A stretch of 64,000 nucleotides of DNA. It comes from F23-B02 sp963613665 (GTDB lineage: Bacteria; Bacillota; Clostridia; Oscillospirales; Oscillospiraceae). The notes under the pieces are model-generated. The model saw only the letters and a program-made list of their open reading frames with translations, was not told the origin of the DNA and ran no database searches. A program made the position numbers and the translations under genes. Each line of letters opens with the position of its first letter. The stretch's first letter is position 1. The stretch spans positions 1 through 64,000 of the forward strand of contig CAVEAL010000011.1 in NCBI GenBank assembly GCA_963613665.1, written 5' to 3'. Shown here piece by piece: positions 56,995 through 64,000 of this stretch.

Positions 56995-58188
56995 ATGCCC
57001 AAGATCAATCCGCCCAAATATGTGAGGCAGATATTGTTCCGCTTGCAGTCCAGAGGGCACCTCGCCTATCTCGTCGGCGGCTGCGTGCGCGACATTATTA
57101 TGGATATAGCGCCGCAGGACTGGGATATATGCACGAGCGCCCTGCCCGAGGAGGTGCTGGAGCTTTTCCCCGGCTCTCGCCCTACCGGTCTGCGTCACGG
57201 GACGGTCACCGTAGTTATCGGCAGCAAAAGTGCAGAGGTAACGACCTTCCGCACGGAGGGCGATTACCGCGATCACCGCAAGCCCGATTCCGTCACCTTC
57301 GTTTCCGACCTCATAAGCGACCTCGGCCGCCGCGATTTCACAATGAATTCGATAGCTCTCTCGGCCGACGGTATGCTGGCCGATCCCTTTGACGGCGTGA
57401 GCGATATAGAAAAGCGCTGCATCCGCTGCGTGGGAAATCCCAAGCTGCGCTTTACGGAGGATGCGCTGCGCATGTTCCGCGCCCTGCGCTTTTCCGCAAG
57501 GCTCGGCTTCACAATAGAATATGACACACTCAGCGCAATTGAAGAATGTGCCCCTCTTGCATCTGAGCTTTCGCCGGAAAGGGTACGCGACGAGATCGAA
57601 AAAATTCTGCTCACAACGCGGCCGGAAACCATGAGCGCCGCCATAAGCTTCGGCCTTATGAAGAATTATATCAGCGGTTCGGGCTGGAAAATGCCAAACT
57701 TTGCCGATATAGCGAATTTACCGCGCAAGCCTCTCACGCGCTGGGTCGCATTCAGTATCATGCTCCGCAAATACGGCTATATTCCCTCGGCCGCCGAATT
57801 TCTCAGGCAGCTGCACCTTGACGGGCGCACCATCCGCTGCTGTGCCGATGCCGATGTGCTCGTGAACACCGAGCCGCCGGCGGACAGTCTCGGTTGGAAA
57901 AAGATGCTCAACCGCTATGGGGTGGACACCGTTACCTGCGCCGTTCAGGCATACGACGTGATAATTGGCAGCGACCTCGAAAAGGAGCTCAGGGCAGTGC
58001 TCAAGAGCGGTGAATGCTTCTCGCTCAAGCACCTTGCCGTAAGCGGTGACGATCTTCTCTCGCTCGGCCTCAAGGGGCCGGAGCTCGGCGAGATGCTGAA
58101 GTTTCTGCTGGAGTATGTTATGGAGTATCCCGATAATAATAAACGTGAGATTTTGCTCGAGCTTGCAAAATATTCGGAGGAAAGCTGA
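56995..58188 (+). CDS. cca: CCA-adding tRNA nucleotidyltransferase
   Basis: Class II nucleotidyltransferase that adds or repairs the tRNA 3' CCA (or poly(A) polymerase relative). About 397 residues. Catalytic domain: AYLVGGCVRD (about 25-34), DWDICTSA (metal Asp pair), RHGTVTVV and RRDFTMNSIA; RFTEDALRMFRALRFSARL lies in the neck domain (core EDALRMFRALRFSA). There is no C-terminal HD domain. ATG 56995 has GGAG 10 nt upstream; ATG 56989 is an alternative. The tRNA-Gly in this window already encodes CCA, so repair is its minimum role. Its stop overlaps the next gene by 1 nt. Confidence 0.93.
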   Translation: MPKINPPKYVRQILFRLQSRGHLAYLVGGCVRDIIMDIAPQDWDICTSALPEEVLELFPGSRPTGLRHGTVTVVIGSKSAEVTTFRTEGDYRDHRKPDSVTFVSDLISDLGRRDFTMNSIALSADGMLADPFDGVSDIEKRCIRCVGNPKLRFTEDALRMFRALRFSARLGFTIEYDTLSAIEECAPLASELSPERVRDEIEKILLTTRPETMSAAISFGLMKNYISGSGWKMPNFADIANLPRKPLTRWVAFSIMLRKYGYIPSAAEFLRQLHLDGRTIRCCADADVLVNTEPPADSLGWKKMLNRYGVDTVTCAVQAYDVIIGSDLEKELRAVLKSGECFSLKHLAVSGDDLLSLGLKGPELGEMLKFLLEYVMEYPDNNKREILLELAKYSEES

Positions 58189-58760
58189 TGAACAAGGCAA
58201 TGGAGGAGCTCCGCGGCAGATGCCTCGGCTGCAATGCCTGTGAGCTCGGCAGGACGCGCACGAAGCTTGTTTTCGCCGACGGTGATCCCGAAGCGAAGGT
58301 CATGCTCATCGGCGAGGGACCCGGAGAGCAGGAGGATATTCAGGGTCTGCCGTTCGTTGGCCGCGCGGGAAAGCTTTTAGATGATATGCTGAAAATGATA
58401 GATCTCGACCGCAGCCGCGTTTACATCGCAAACGTCGTTAAATGCCGGCCGCCGCACAACCGCGATCCTCTGCCGGAGGAGCGCGAGGCGTGTTCGCCAT
58501 GGCTCAGGCAGCAGATAGATATCGTCGATCCCGAGATCATAATATGCCTCGGGCGCATCGCCGCCACTTCGATTATAAGCGAGGACTTCCGCATAACCCG
58601 CCAGCACGGGCAGTGGTTCGACGTTAACGGAAGGCGCTGCCTTGCAATATACCACCCCTCCGCCCTGCTGCGCGACGTCACAAAGCGTCCCGATACCTTC
58701 ACCGATCTCAGGCAGATACGCAGCGAGATACGCAGGCTATGCCCGGAGGTGTACGAATGA
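58188..58760 (+). CDS. Uracil-DNA glycosylase, family 4 ([4Fe-4S])
   Basis: 190-residue base-excision repair enzyme removing uracil from DNA. The four cluster cysteines are visible: Cys15 and Cys18 in LGCNAC, Cys86 in VVKCRPP and Cys102 in EACSPW (Cys12 is an extra one). Motif A is GEGPGEQED (42-50) and motif B is HPSALLR near the C-terminus. It starts on the last base of the cca stop codon and overlaps the GNAT gene by 4 nt. Confidence 0.95.
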   Translation: MNKAMEELRGRCLGCNACELGRTRTKLVFADGDPEAKVMLIGEGPGEQEDIQGLPFVGRAGKLLDDMLKMIDLDRSRVYIANVVKCRPPHNRDPLPEEREACSPWLRQQIDIVDPEIIICLGRIAATSIISEDFRITRQHGQWFDVNGRRCLAIYHPSALLRDVTKRPDTFTDLRQIRSEIRRLCPEVYE

Positions 58761-59560
58761 TCTGCGATATCCGCGAATACACGAAGGACGATACAAGCGC
58801 TTTAAAGGCGCTGTGGTGCGGCGTTTTCGGCGATCCGCCGGAGCTTGTGGACAGCTTTTTTGAGCTGCTGCCATCAATGGGCACAGGCTTTGCAGCCGAG
58901 CTTGACGGAGAAATTTTCGGCGCTGCATATGTGCTGGATGCATTTCTGCATCTGCCGGACAGCTCGACGAAGAAGCTTGCGTATATATATGCCGTAGCCG
59001 TGGACGAAACGCTGCGCGGTCAGGGGCTCGGTGCTGAGCTCACAAGGGCCTGCATGCGCAACGCGTGGGAATACTCCGCCGATGTCTGCTGCACGCTCCC
59101 CGCTGAGGACTCTCTTTACGACTGGTACGAAAGCCGCTGCGGCCTTGCTCCGGCAAGCTTCTGCCGCTATGAGACAGTCGCCGCCGCCCCTGAGATGCGC
59201 GGCATCAGGCGCCTGAATGCCGACGAATACGGCTTTATGCGTGAGGATATGCTCAAGGGCACGGCCCATGTCGGCTTTTACTACGGTTATCTGCGCTTTC
59301 AGGAGGAAATATTCACATCCTCCGGCGGCGGTTTTTTTGAATACCGCGGCGGCATAGCCTGCGGCTATGTTGAAAACGGCACGCTGTATATAAAGGAGGC
59401 TCTGCGCGACAGTGCTGAATTCATCCCTGCTCTGTGCTCCGTGCTCGGCGCTCAAAAAGCCGTCATACGGCGAGCATCCGGCAGCGGTGAGCGGTATATC
59501 GCCGCCTATCGGAAGGCAGATTTCCCGCCGGACACGGTATGGAATTTAACATTGGACTAA
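58757..59560 (+). CDS. GNAT-family N-acetyltransferase
   Basis: 267 residues with an N-terminal GNAT domain (about 1-140): motif A YAVAVDETLRGQGLGAELTRA (core RGQGLGAEL, acetyl-CoA pyrophosphate loop) preceded by IYAVAV. The C-terminal half is a second, diverged domain with no motif I can name. The ATG at 58757 has GGAGGTG 6 nt upstream and overlaps the uracil glycosylase stop (ATGA). Substrate unknown. Confidence 0.88.
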   Translation: MICDIREYTKDDTSALKALWCGVFGDPPELVDSFFELLPSMGTGFAAELDGEIFGAAYVLDAFLHLPDSSTKKLAYIYAVAVDETLRGQGLGAELTRACMRNAWEYSADVCCTLPAEDSLYDWYESRCGLAPASFCRYETVAAAPEMRGIRRLNADEYGFMREDMLKGTAHVGFYYGYLRFQEEIFTSSGGGFFEYRGGIACGYVENGTLYIKEALRDSAEFIPALCSVLGAQKAVIRRASGSGERYIAAYRKADFPPDTVWNLTLD

Positions 59561-59584
59561 AAGACGGGACCTCCGTCTTTTTTC
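59559..59584 (+). terminator. Terminator of the cca-udg-GNAT operon
   Basis: AAAAGACGG-gacct-CCGTCTTTT followed by TTTC; overlaps the GNAT stop codon. Confidence 0.8.
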
Positions 59585-59717
59585 TTTTTGACGTCTGACT
59601 GCCGTTTGTCTGTAAATTGAACGGAAATATGCGCAGTTTATAGTTAACATTTTGTCATGCTTTTCAAAAAAGCTTTGATATTCCAATGTTTTTTGTGCGG
59701 AGCTAAAATTTCGTATG

Positions 59718-59746
59718 TTGACAATCAAACGCAGTTGCATTAAAAT
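59718..59746 (+). promoter_or_regulatory. nfnAB promoter
   Basis: TTGACA (59718-59723), 17 bp, TAAAAT (59741-59746), about 45 nt upstream of the first start. The 130 bp before it hold nothing I can assign. Confidence 0.75.
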
Positions 59747-59797
59747 AATCGATGATGCAAATAACTTACGAAATCTATAATGATAAGAGGTAATAAG

Positions 59798-60664
59798 ATG
59801 TTTAAAGTCGTACAAAAAAGATTTCTGAACGATGCAAAAACCATTTGCCTGTTCGAGATCGAAGCTCCGCTGGTCGCTCGCCACGCCCAGGCAGGTCAGT
59901 TCGTCATCTTCCGTCTTGATGAGCAGGGAGAGCGCACGCCTGTTTCCGTCGCAGGCTACGACCGCGAAAAGGGCACCGTTACCGTTATGGTACAGGCTGC
60001 CGGCCGTACTACCAAGATGCTGCACACCGTGCAGGAGGGCGATTACATCACCGACTTCGTCGGCCCGCTCGGCAAGGCTACCGAGATGGACGGTCTGAAG
60101 AAGGTCTGCGTTGTCGGCGGCGGCGTCGGCTGCGCTATCGCCTACCCCATCGCCAAGGAAATGCACGAAAAGGGTATCGACGTCACCTTTATCGCAGGCT
60201 TCAGAAGCGCCGACATCGTCATCCTGAAGGACGAGCTCAAGGCAGCTTCCGATAAGCTCATCATGTGCACCGACGACGGCACCTACGGCGAGAAGGGCTT
60301 CACCACCCAGTATCTTCAGCAGGAGATCGATGCCAACATCAAGGAGGGCAAGCCTCAGTTTGACCGCGTTATCGCCATCGGCCCGGACATCATGATGAAG
60401 TTCCTTGCCGAGGTTACCCGTCCCTACGGCATCAAGACCATCATCTCCCTCGACCCGATCATGGTCGACGGCACCGGCATGTGCGGCGGCTGCCGCGTGA
60501 TCGTCGGCGGCGAGACCAAGTTTGCCTGCGTTGACGGTCCCGACTTCGACGCGCACGAGGTCGATTTCGACTCTCTTATAAAGCGCGCGGCATTCTACAA
60601 AGAAGAGCAGGATGAGGCTGCAAAGCATATCTGCAATATGACCGGAGGTAAGCGTAATGGCTAA
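59798..60664 (+). CDS. nfnA: NADH-dependent ferredoxin:NADP+ oxidoreductase subunit A (NfnA-like)
   Basis: 288-residue FAD/NAD-binding protein of the sulfide dehydrogenase/dihydroorotate dehydrogenase electron-transfer family. FAD domain with ERTPVSVAGYD; NAD domain with VVGGGVGCAIAYPIA; C-terminal [2Fe-2S] ligands in MCGGCRV with a further Cys in FACVDGPD. With the next gene (8-nt overlap) it would form an NfnAB-type electron-bifurcating transhydrogenase linking NADH, NADPH and ferredoxin. ATG 59798 has AGAGG upstream; ATG 59780 would place the ribosome-binding site inside the gene. Codon use indicates high expression. Confidence 0.9.
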   Translation: MFKVVQKRFLNDAKTICLFEIEAPLVARHAQAGQFVIFRLDEQGERTPVSVAGYDREKGTVTVMVQAAGRTTKMLHTVQEGDYITDFVGPLGKATEMDGLKKVCVVGGGVGCAIAYPIAKEMHEKGIDVTFIAGFRSADIVILKDELKAASDKLIMCTDDGTYGEKGFTTQYLQQEIDANIKEGKPQFDRVIAIGPDIMMKFLAEVTRPYGIKTIISLDPIMVDGTGMCGGCRVIVGGETKFACVDGPDFDAHEVDFDSLIKRAAFYKEEQDEAAKHICNMTGGKRNG

Positions 60665-62048
60665 TATGAGAATGGATAAAAACCCGATGCCCGAGCAGGA
60701 TCCTGTGGTCCGTGCCGGCAACTTTGATGAGGTCGCCCTCGGATACACTCCCGAGATGGCAATGGACGAGGCAAAGCGCTGCCTCAACTGCCACAACATG
60801 CCCTGCCGCACCGGCTGCCCCGTTTCGGTACGCATCCCCGAATTCATTGCCAAGGTCGCAGAGGGCGACTTTGACGCTGCATATGAGATAATCACCTCCA
60901 CAAACTCCCTGCCCGCCGTCTGCGGACGTGTCTGCCCGCAGGAGAAGCAGTGCGAGTCCAAGTGCGTGCGCGGCATCAAGGGTGAGAGCGTCGGCATCGG
61001 CCGCCTCGAGCGCTTTGTCGCTGACTATCACATGAACAAGGAAGTCAAGGACGAGATCAAGATGCCCGAAGATAACGGCCACCGCATAGCCATCGTCGGC
61101 TCCGGCCCCGCTTCCCTCACCTGCGCGGGCGATCTTCGCAAGCTCGGCTATGACGTTACCATCTTCGAGGCATTCCACAAGTCCGGCGGCGTTCTGGTCT
61201 ATGGTATCCCGCAGTTCCGTCTGCCCAAGGAGATCGTTGCGGCAGAGATCGAAAACCTCAAGGCAATGGGAGTTAAGATCATAAACAACGCCATTATCGG
61301 CAAGTCCGAGACCGTTGACGAGCTGTTTGAGGACGGCTTTGAGGCAGTGTTTATAGGCTCCGGCGCAGGTCTGCCCCAGTTCCTGCACATCCCCGGTGAG
61401 AACCTGCTCGGCGTTTATTCCGCCAACGAGCTTCTGACCCGAGTAAACCTCATGAAGGCTTACCGCGACGATTACGATACGCCTATAAAGCACTTCCACA
61501 ACGTCTGCATAGTCGGCGCAGGCAACGTCGCGATGGACGCAGCCCGCGTCTCCAAGCGTCTGGGTGCAGAGCATGTCTATATCACCTACCGCCGCAGCCG
61601 CGATGAGATGAGCGCCCGTAAGGAAGAGGTCGAGCACGCAGAGGCCGAGGGCATCGAGTTCAGAATGCTCAATAACCCCGTCGCCATCCATGCCGGCGAG
61701 GACGGTCATGTCACAGGCATCGAGCTTCAGAAGCAGGAGCTCGGTGAGCCCGACGAGAAGGGTAAGAGAAGACCCGTCCCCATTGAGGGCTCGAACTGGA
61801 TACTCGACGTTGACACCGTCGTCATCGCCATCGGCACCAACCCCAACCCCCTGATCCGCAACACGACCAAGGGCCTGACCTTCACCCGCAAGGGCGGCAT
61901 AGAGGCCAACGAGGGTGGTGCTACCGCACGCGAAGGCGTATTTGCAGGCGGCGACGCAGTCACCGGCGCCGCTACCGTCATTCTGGCAATGGGCGCAGGC
62001 AAGACCGGTGCAAAGAGCATCGACGAGTACATAAAGAGCAAGAAATGA
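60657..62048 (+). CDS. nfnB: NfnB / NADPH-dependent glutamate synthase small-subunit-like protein
   Basis: 463-residue flavoprotein annotated in many genomes as gltA, homotetrameric glutamate synthase. The N-terminal [4Fe-4S] region has CLNCHNMPCRTGCP and CGRVCPQEKQCESKC, followed by the FAD motif GSGPASLTCAG and the NADPH motif GAGNVAMDAARV. No glutamate-synthase large subunit is adjacent, but NfnA is, with an 8-nt overlap. The NfnB reading is therefore preferred: electron bifurcation between NADPH, NAD+ and ferredoxin. Strong terminator downstream. Confidence 0.92.
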   Translation: MANMRMDKNPMPEQDPVVRAGNFDEVALGYTPEMAMDEAKRCLNCHNMPCRTGCPVSVRIPEFIAKVAEGDFDAAYEIITSTNSLPAVCGRVCPQEKQCESKCVRGIKGESVGIGRLERFVADYHMNKEVKDEIKMPEDNGHRIAIVGSGPASLTCAGDLRKLGYDVTIFEAFHKSGGVLVYGIPQFRLPKEIVAAEIENLKAMGVKIINNAIIGKSETVDELFEDGFEAVFIGSGAGLPQFLHIPGENLLGVYSANELLTRVNLMKAYRDDYDTPIKHFHNVCIVGAGNVAMDAARVSKRLGAEHVYITYRRSRDEMSARKEEVEHAEAEGIEFRMLNNPVAIHAGEDGHVTGIELQKQELGEPDEKGKRRPVPIEGSNWILDVDTVVIAIGTNPNPLIRNTTKGLTFTRKGGIEANEGGATAREGVFAGGDAVTGAATVILAMGAGKTGAKSIDEYIKSKK

Positions 62049-62065
62049 TCCCGTAACGCAGCATA

Positions 62066-62098
62066 CGCACCGATGCAATAGCGTCGGTGCGTGTTTCT
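62066..62098 (+). terminator. nfnAB terminator
   Basis: ACGCACCGATGC-aata-GCGTCGGTGCGT followed by GTTTCTTTG. Confidence 0.85.
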
Positions 62099-62193
62099 TT
62101 GTCGATTTGCAGTCATATTAGGGCTTGCTTGTGAAATTATGCTTGCGCGGCAGAAATATATATAAAATTTTTTATAATTTTGCACTTTGGGTA

Positions 62194-62222
62194 TTGCATT
62201 TTAATTTCAACTGCCGTAGAAT
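62194..62222 (+). promoter_or_regulatory. Promoter of the GntR gene
   Basis: TTGCAT (62194-62199), 17 bp, TAGAAT (62217-62222), about 78 nt before the start codon. Confidence 0.45.
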
Positions 62223-62299
62223 AACGGATGTGTTTGAGCTCACTTTTTGCCCGGCATATAGGTTTTTGTTTTTAATCAGCTACGAAAGGATTGATCTCA

Positions 62300-63043
62300 T
62301 TGAAACGCGATCAGTTACAGGTATACCTTGATGCAAACCCGAGCGCCAAGCTGCGCGACATCGTTTCCCAGATGCTTTATGACGAGATTGTCTCGCTGTG
62401 CATAGCTCCGGGAACTAAGCTCAACGTCAACAGCATAGCATCCGCTCTCGGCATATCCCGCACTCCAGTCGCGGAGGCGATCGCAAACCTGTGCGAGATG
62501 GGCTTTGTCGTTTCCAAACCGGATACGAGCGGTTTCTTCGTCATAGATCTGAGCCTGCGCGACATGATCGACCTGTATGATATCCGCGCCGCAGTCGAGT
62601 GCGAGGCTGCCGCTCTGTGCACCGAGCGCGCCGATGCAGGTACGGTAAACGAGCTTGACAGGCTTGCAAACGATTTTGCCGACTGCGTAATACGCAAGGA
62701 TTACGACGGCATGATCGCAACCGACATGCCCTTCCATGGGCTGATCGTCGAGTCCTGCGGCAATAAGTATATACAAAAGTGCTACAAGATGCTGCTGCCG
62801 AATCTGACGATGTATCAGTCCTCTATGATAAAATTCATAAGCAACTCCGAGGATAACCCCTGGTCTCCGAGCGTTATTTATAACCATGTTGCAGTCGTCG
62901 AGGCAATAAAAATGCACATCCCCGACCTTGCCAAGCAGGCAATGGCAGATCATGTGCAGTCGAGCCTCAACTTCACCATGTTCTCCGGCGGCGGCGCGGA
63001 CCCCTTCTCAACCGTGCGAAAGCCCAAGCCCGGAAAAAAATGA
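62300..63043 (+). CDS. GntR-family (FadR subgroup) transcriptional regulator, TTG start
   Basis: 247 residues. The winged HTH (about 15-80) contains LNVNSIASALGISRTPVAEAI (core LGISRTPVAEAI), and the C-terminal FCD-type ligand domain (about 90-230) has DLYDIRAAVECEAAAL and a late YNHVAVVEAI-H metal-binding-type motif. FadR-type regulators respond to small carboxylic acids. The start is TTG 62300, with AAAGGA about 10 nt upstream; the TTG at 62291 is too close to the ribosome-binding site. Neighbouring target genes are not obvious; nfnAB lies upstream with its own terminator. Confidence 0.9.
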   Translation: MKRDQLQVYLDANPSAKLRDIVSQMLYDEIVSLCIAPGTKLNVNSIASALGISRTPVAEAIANLCEMGFVVSKPDTSGFFVIDLSLRDMIDLYDIRAAVECEAAALCTERADAGTVNELDRLANDFADCVIRKDYDGMIATDMPFHGLIVESCGNKYIQKCYKMLLPNLTMYQSSMIKFISNSEDNPWSPSVIYNHVAVVEAIKMHIPDLAKQAMADHVQSSLNFTMFSGGGADPFSTVRKPKPGKK

Positions 63044-63052
63044 ATATAAGCT

Positions 63053-63083
63053 GAGCTCCCTCCGGTATTTTCGGAGGGAGCTC
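63053..63083. terminator. Terminator between gntR and the DHHW gene
   Basis: GAGCTCCCTCCG, 7-nt loop, CGGAGGGAGCTC. The U tract is poor on the plus strand (TGTTCT); it may serve both convergent genes. Confidence 0.75.
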
Positions 63084-63087
63084 TGTT

Positions 63088-64000
63088 CTATCTGAGAGTC
63101 TGCGCTATCGCCGTATCGGCGGCGAGGTTCGGGATATTGTACAGCACGAGCACCTGAGTTATTCCGTTTTCCTCTATATAATCCGAAACGGAATCCTTGA
63201 AAAATCGGAGATCTATAAGATGCGTTTCGGCGTAATCGTCAACGACGAACTGAGCAAAACAGTTGGCGTAGGAGTCCTTTATTATAAGAAGCTTCCCTTC
63301 GCCTTCCCCGCTGATGACGGTACTCGACTGGTTGGAGTTGAGAAATGCCGCGTACTGATCCTTGCCGCTGAGGTATTTGCGCTCGTATATGCTGTCTGTC
63401 ACATAGCTGCCGCCGTTGTAGCTGACGGTGTGAGAGAGAGTTTTATAATAGGCGCTGATGGTATCATAAGCCGCAAAGGGTGCGTTAACCTTGTTATAGC
63501 TCGTGCCGCGGAAGTTATCGCACAGGGTCTGTGTCTGCCACGCGGATACGGGCTCGGGAGTCTTGCCCTGAGAACGCATCCACGCGGCATAGCAATAATA
63601 GGCGCCGAGGCTGGTGTAGTGGTGATCCGTTTTGTAATAGATATACTCGCCGCTGTGCTCGGAGAGGATGTCGAACACGTTGACGGTGTCCAGCCCCAGC
63701 GCTTTTGCCTGATTATAAAGCGCCTTCTGGTCGAGGTTCGGTGCGTATGCCGGCAGTTTATCGGATAGTATCTGAGCCGCAGTGGGAACGGGCATGAGCT
63801 GCACGGGGATGCCGACTTTATTCGAAAAGCTCTTGAGCGCTTCGAGATTTGCCTGATACTGCTTCTTATCATAGCTCGTAAATGCATCTATGAGATATCC
63901 GCCCCTGCCGAAATAGACATCGGATATTTCGGTTTTGCCGCTTATGCGCTCAACAAGGGTCTTTACGCTTATCCACTTATCGCGCAGGGGAAACTGGTCG
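63088..64000 (-). CDS. DHHW family (AlgX/SGNH acetyltransferase-like) protein, C-terminal part
   Basis: The frame is open from the right edge (begins DQFPLRDKWISVKTL in the window) to the stop at 63088, about 303 residues; the N-terminus lies outside. Family landmarks are the opening QFPLRDKW, a DVYFGRGGYL strand, the catalytic-type TDHHYTSLGAYYCY and LLIIKDSYANCF with a Ser near the end. DHHW and AlgX/AlgJ-like proteins O-acetylate secreted polysaccharides, usually next to an MBOAT acyltransferase, which may lie just outside the window. An in-frame GTG at 63804 is internal. Confidence 0.88.
   Translation of the reverse strand, partial: DQFPLRDKWISVKTLVERISGKTEISDVYFGRGGYLIDAFTSYDKKQYQANLEALKSFSNKVGIPVQLMPVPTAAQILSDKLPAYAPNLDQKALYNQAKALGLDTVNVFDILSEHSGEYIYYKTDHHYTSLGAYYCYAAWMRSQGKTPEPVSAWQTQTLCDNFRGTSYNKVNAPFAAYDTISAYYKTLSHTVSYNGGSYVTDSIYERKYLSGKDQYAAFLNSNQSSTVISGEGEGKLLIIKDSYANCFAQFVVDDYAETHLIDLRFFKDSVSDYIEENGITQVLVLYNIPNLAADTAIAQTLR

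Noticed and set aside
60576..62078. 500-codon minus-strand ORF opposite nfnB
   Set aside because: Antisense shadow of a strongly biased, highly expressed gene.
1..64000. CRISPR array, prophage, integrative element or replication origin
   Set aside because: No regularly spaced repeats, phage structural or integrase genes, att-like repeats at the tRNA, or DnaA-box cluster were seen; the tRNA-Gly is intact with no duplicated 3' end.

Overview
The window looks like a chromosomal segment of a strictly anaerobic, endospore-forming low-GC-phylum bacterium (Bacillota) with moderately high GC coding DNA, most likely a gut Oscillospiraceae-type clostridium. The evidence is PolC-type replicase, SpoIIGA/SigE and a SpoVB-like flippase, Firmicutes class III fructose-1,6-bisphosphatase, four S-layer-homology (SLH) surface proteins, NfnAB-type electron-bifurcating transhydrogenase, Pta and an iron alcohol dehydrogenase. 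The family-level assignment is inference. No prophage, insertion sequence or CRISPR array is visible. The annotated span is almost fully coding, and most operons end in strong hairpin terminators.

Layout. 1-7.1 kb: the 5' part of a sodium:neurotransmitter-type symporter, a phosphoribosyltransferase, lysR-tadA divergent from an NhaC-family antiporter, and a two-gene operon (NhaC-family transporter plus C39-like cysteine peptidase) behind a lysine (L-box) riboswitch with its own promoter and terminator. 7.1-16.9 kb: pta, an XRE regulator coupled to lepA, a probable stand-alone small RNA, a divergent TVP38/tspO pair, an HpcH/HpaI aldolase, fbp and a UbiB-like kinase operon. 17-24 kb: a three-gene operon encoding an AMP-forming acyl ligase and two tandem SLH-anchored SGNH hydrolases, divergent from a TetR regulator and an SDR enzyme. 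24-31 kb: a TTG-started phosphofructokinase, an autoregulated padR-DUF2812 unit with a leader ORF, an iron alcohol dehydrogenase, a PAP2 phosphatase and a Ser/Thr kinase with an Ig-like ectodomain. 31-39 kb: a MacB-type ABC exporter, an SLH-anchored family I.5 lipase, tRNA-Gly(CCC) and a phosphodiester-glycosidase protein. 39-49.3 kb: an eight-gene run (EamA-pyrH-frr-uppS-dxr-rseP-ispG-polC) that lacks the usual cdsA. 49.4-52.3 kb: spoIIGA-sigE and an abundant-looking SLH protein. 52.3-59.6 kb: rqcP, hup, spoVB, an UlaG-like metallohydrolase, murC, and the cca-udg-GNAT operon. 59.7-64 kb: nfnA-nfnB, a GntR regulator and the 3' part of a DHHW/AlgX-like protein.

How the parts fit. Secreted lipolytic enzymes (I.5 lipase, two SGNH hydrolases) carry SLH triads that would tether them to the cell wall, and two of them are in one operon with an acyl-activating ligase under a divergent TetR gene. 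Together this suggests a surface lipid/ester-utilisation module. The best candidates for something undescribed are: the minus-strand RNA near 10.43-10.66 kb (near-perfect promoter, C-rich motifs, two perfect hairpins); the padR leader ORF whose last codons encode the padR ribosome-binding site; the cytosolic C39-like peptidase placed under lysine control; and the 556-bp identical SLH cassette shared by two otherwise diverged hydrolases. All identifications are by reading the sequence; no database search was run.
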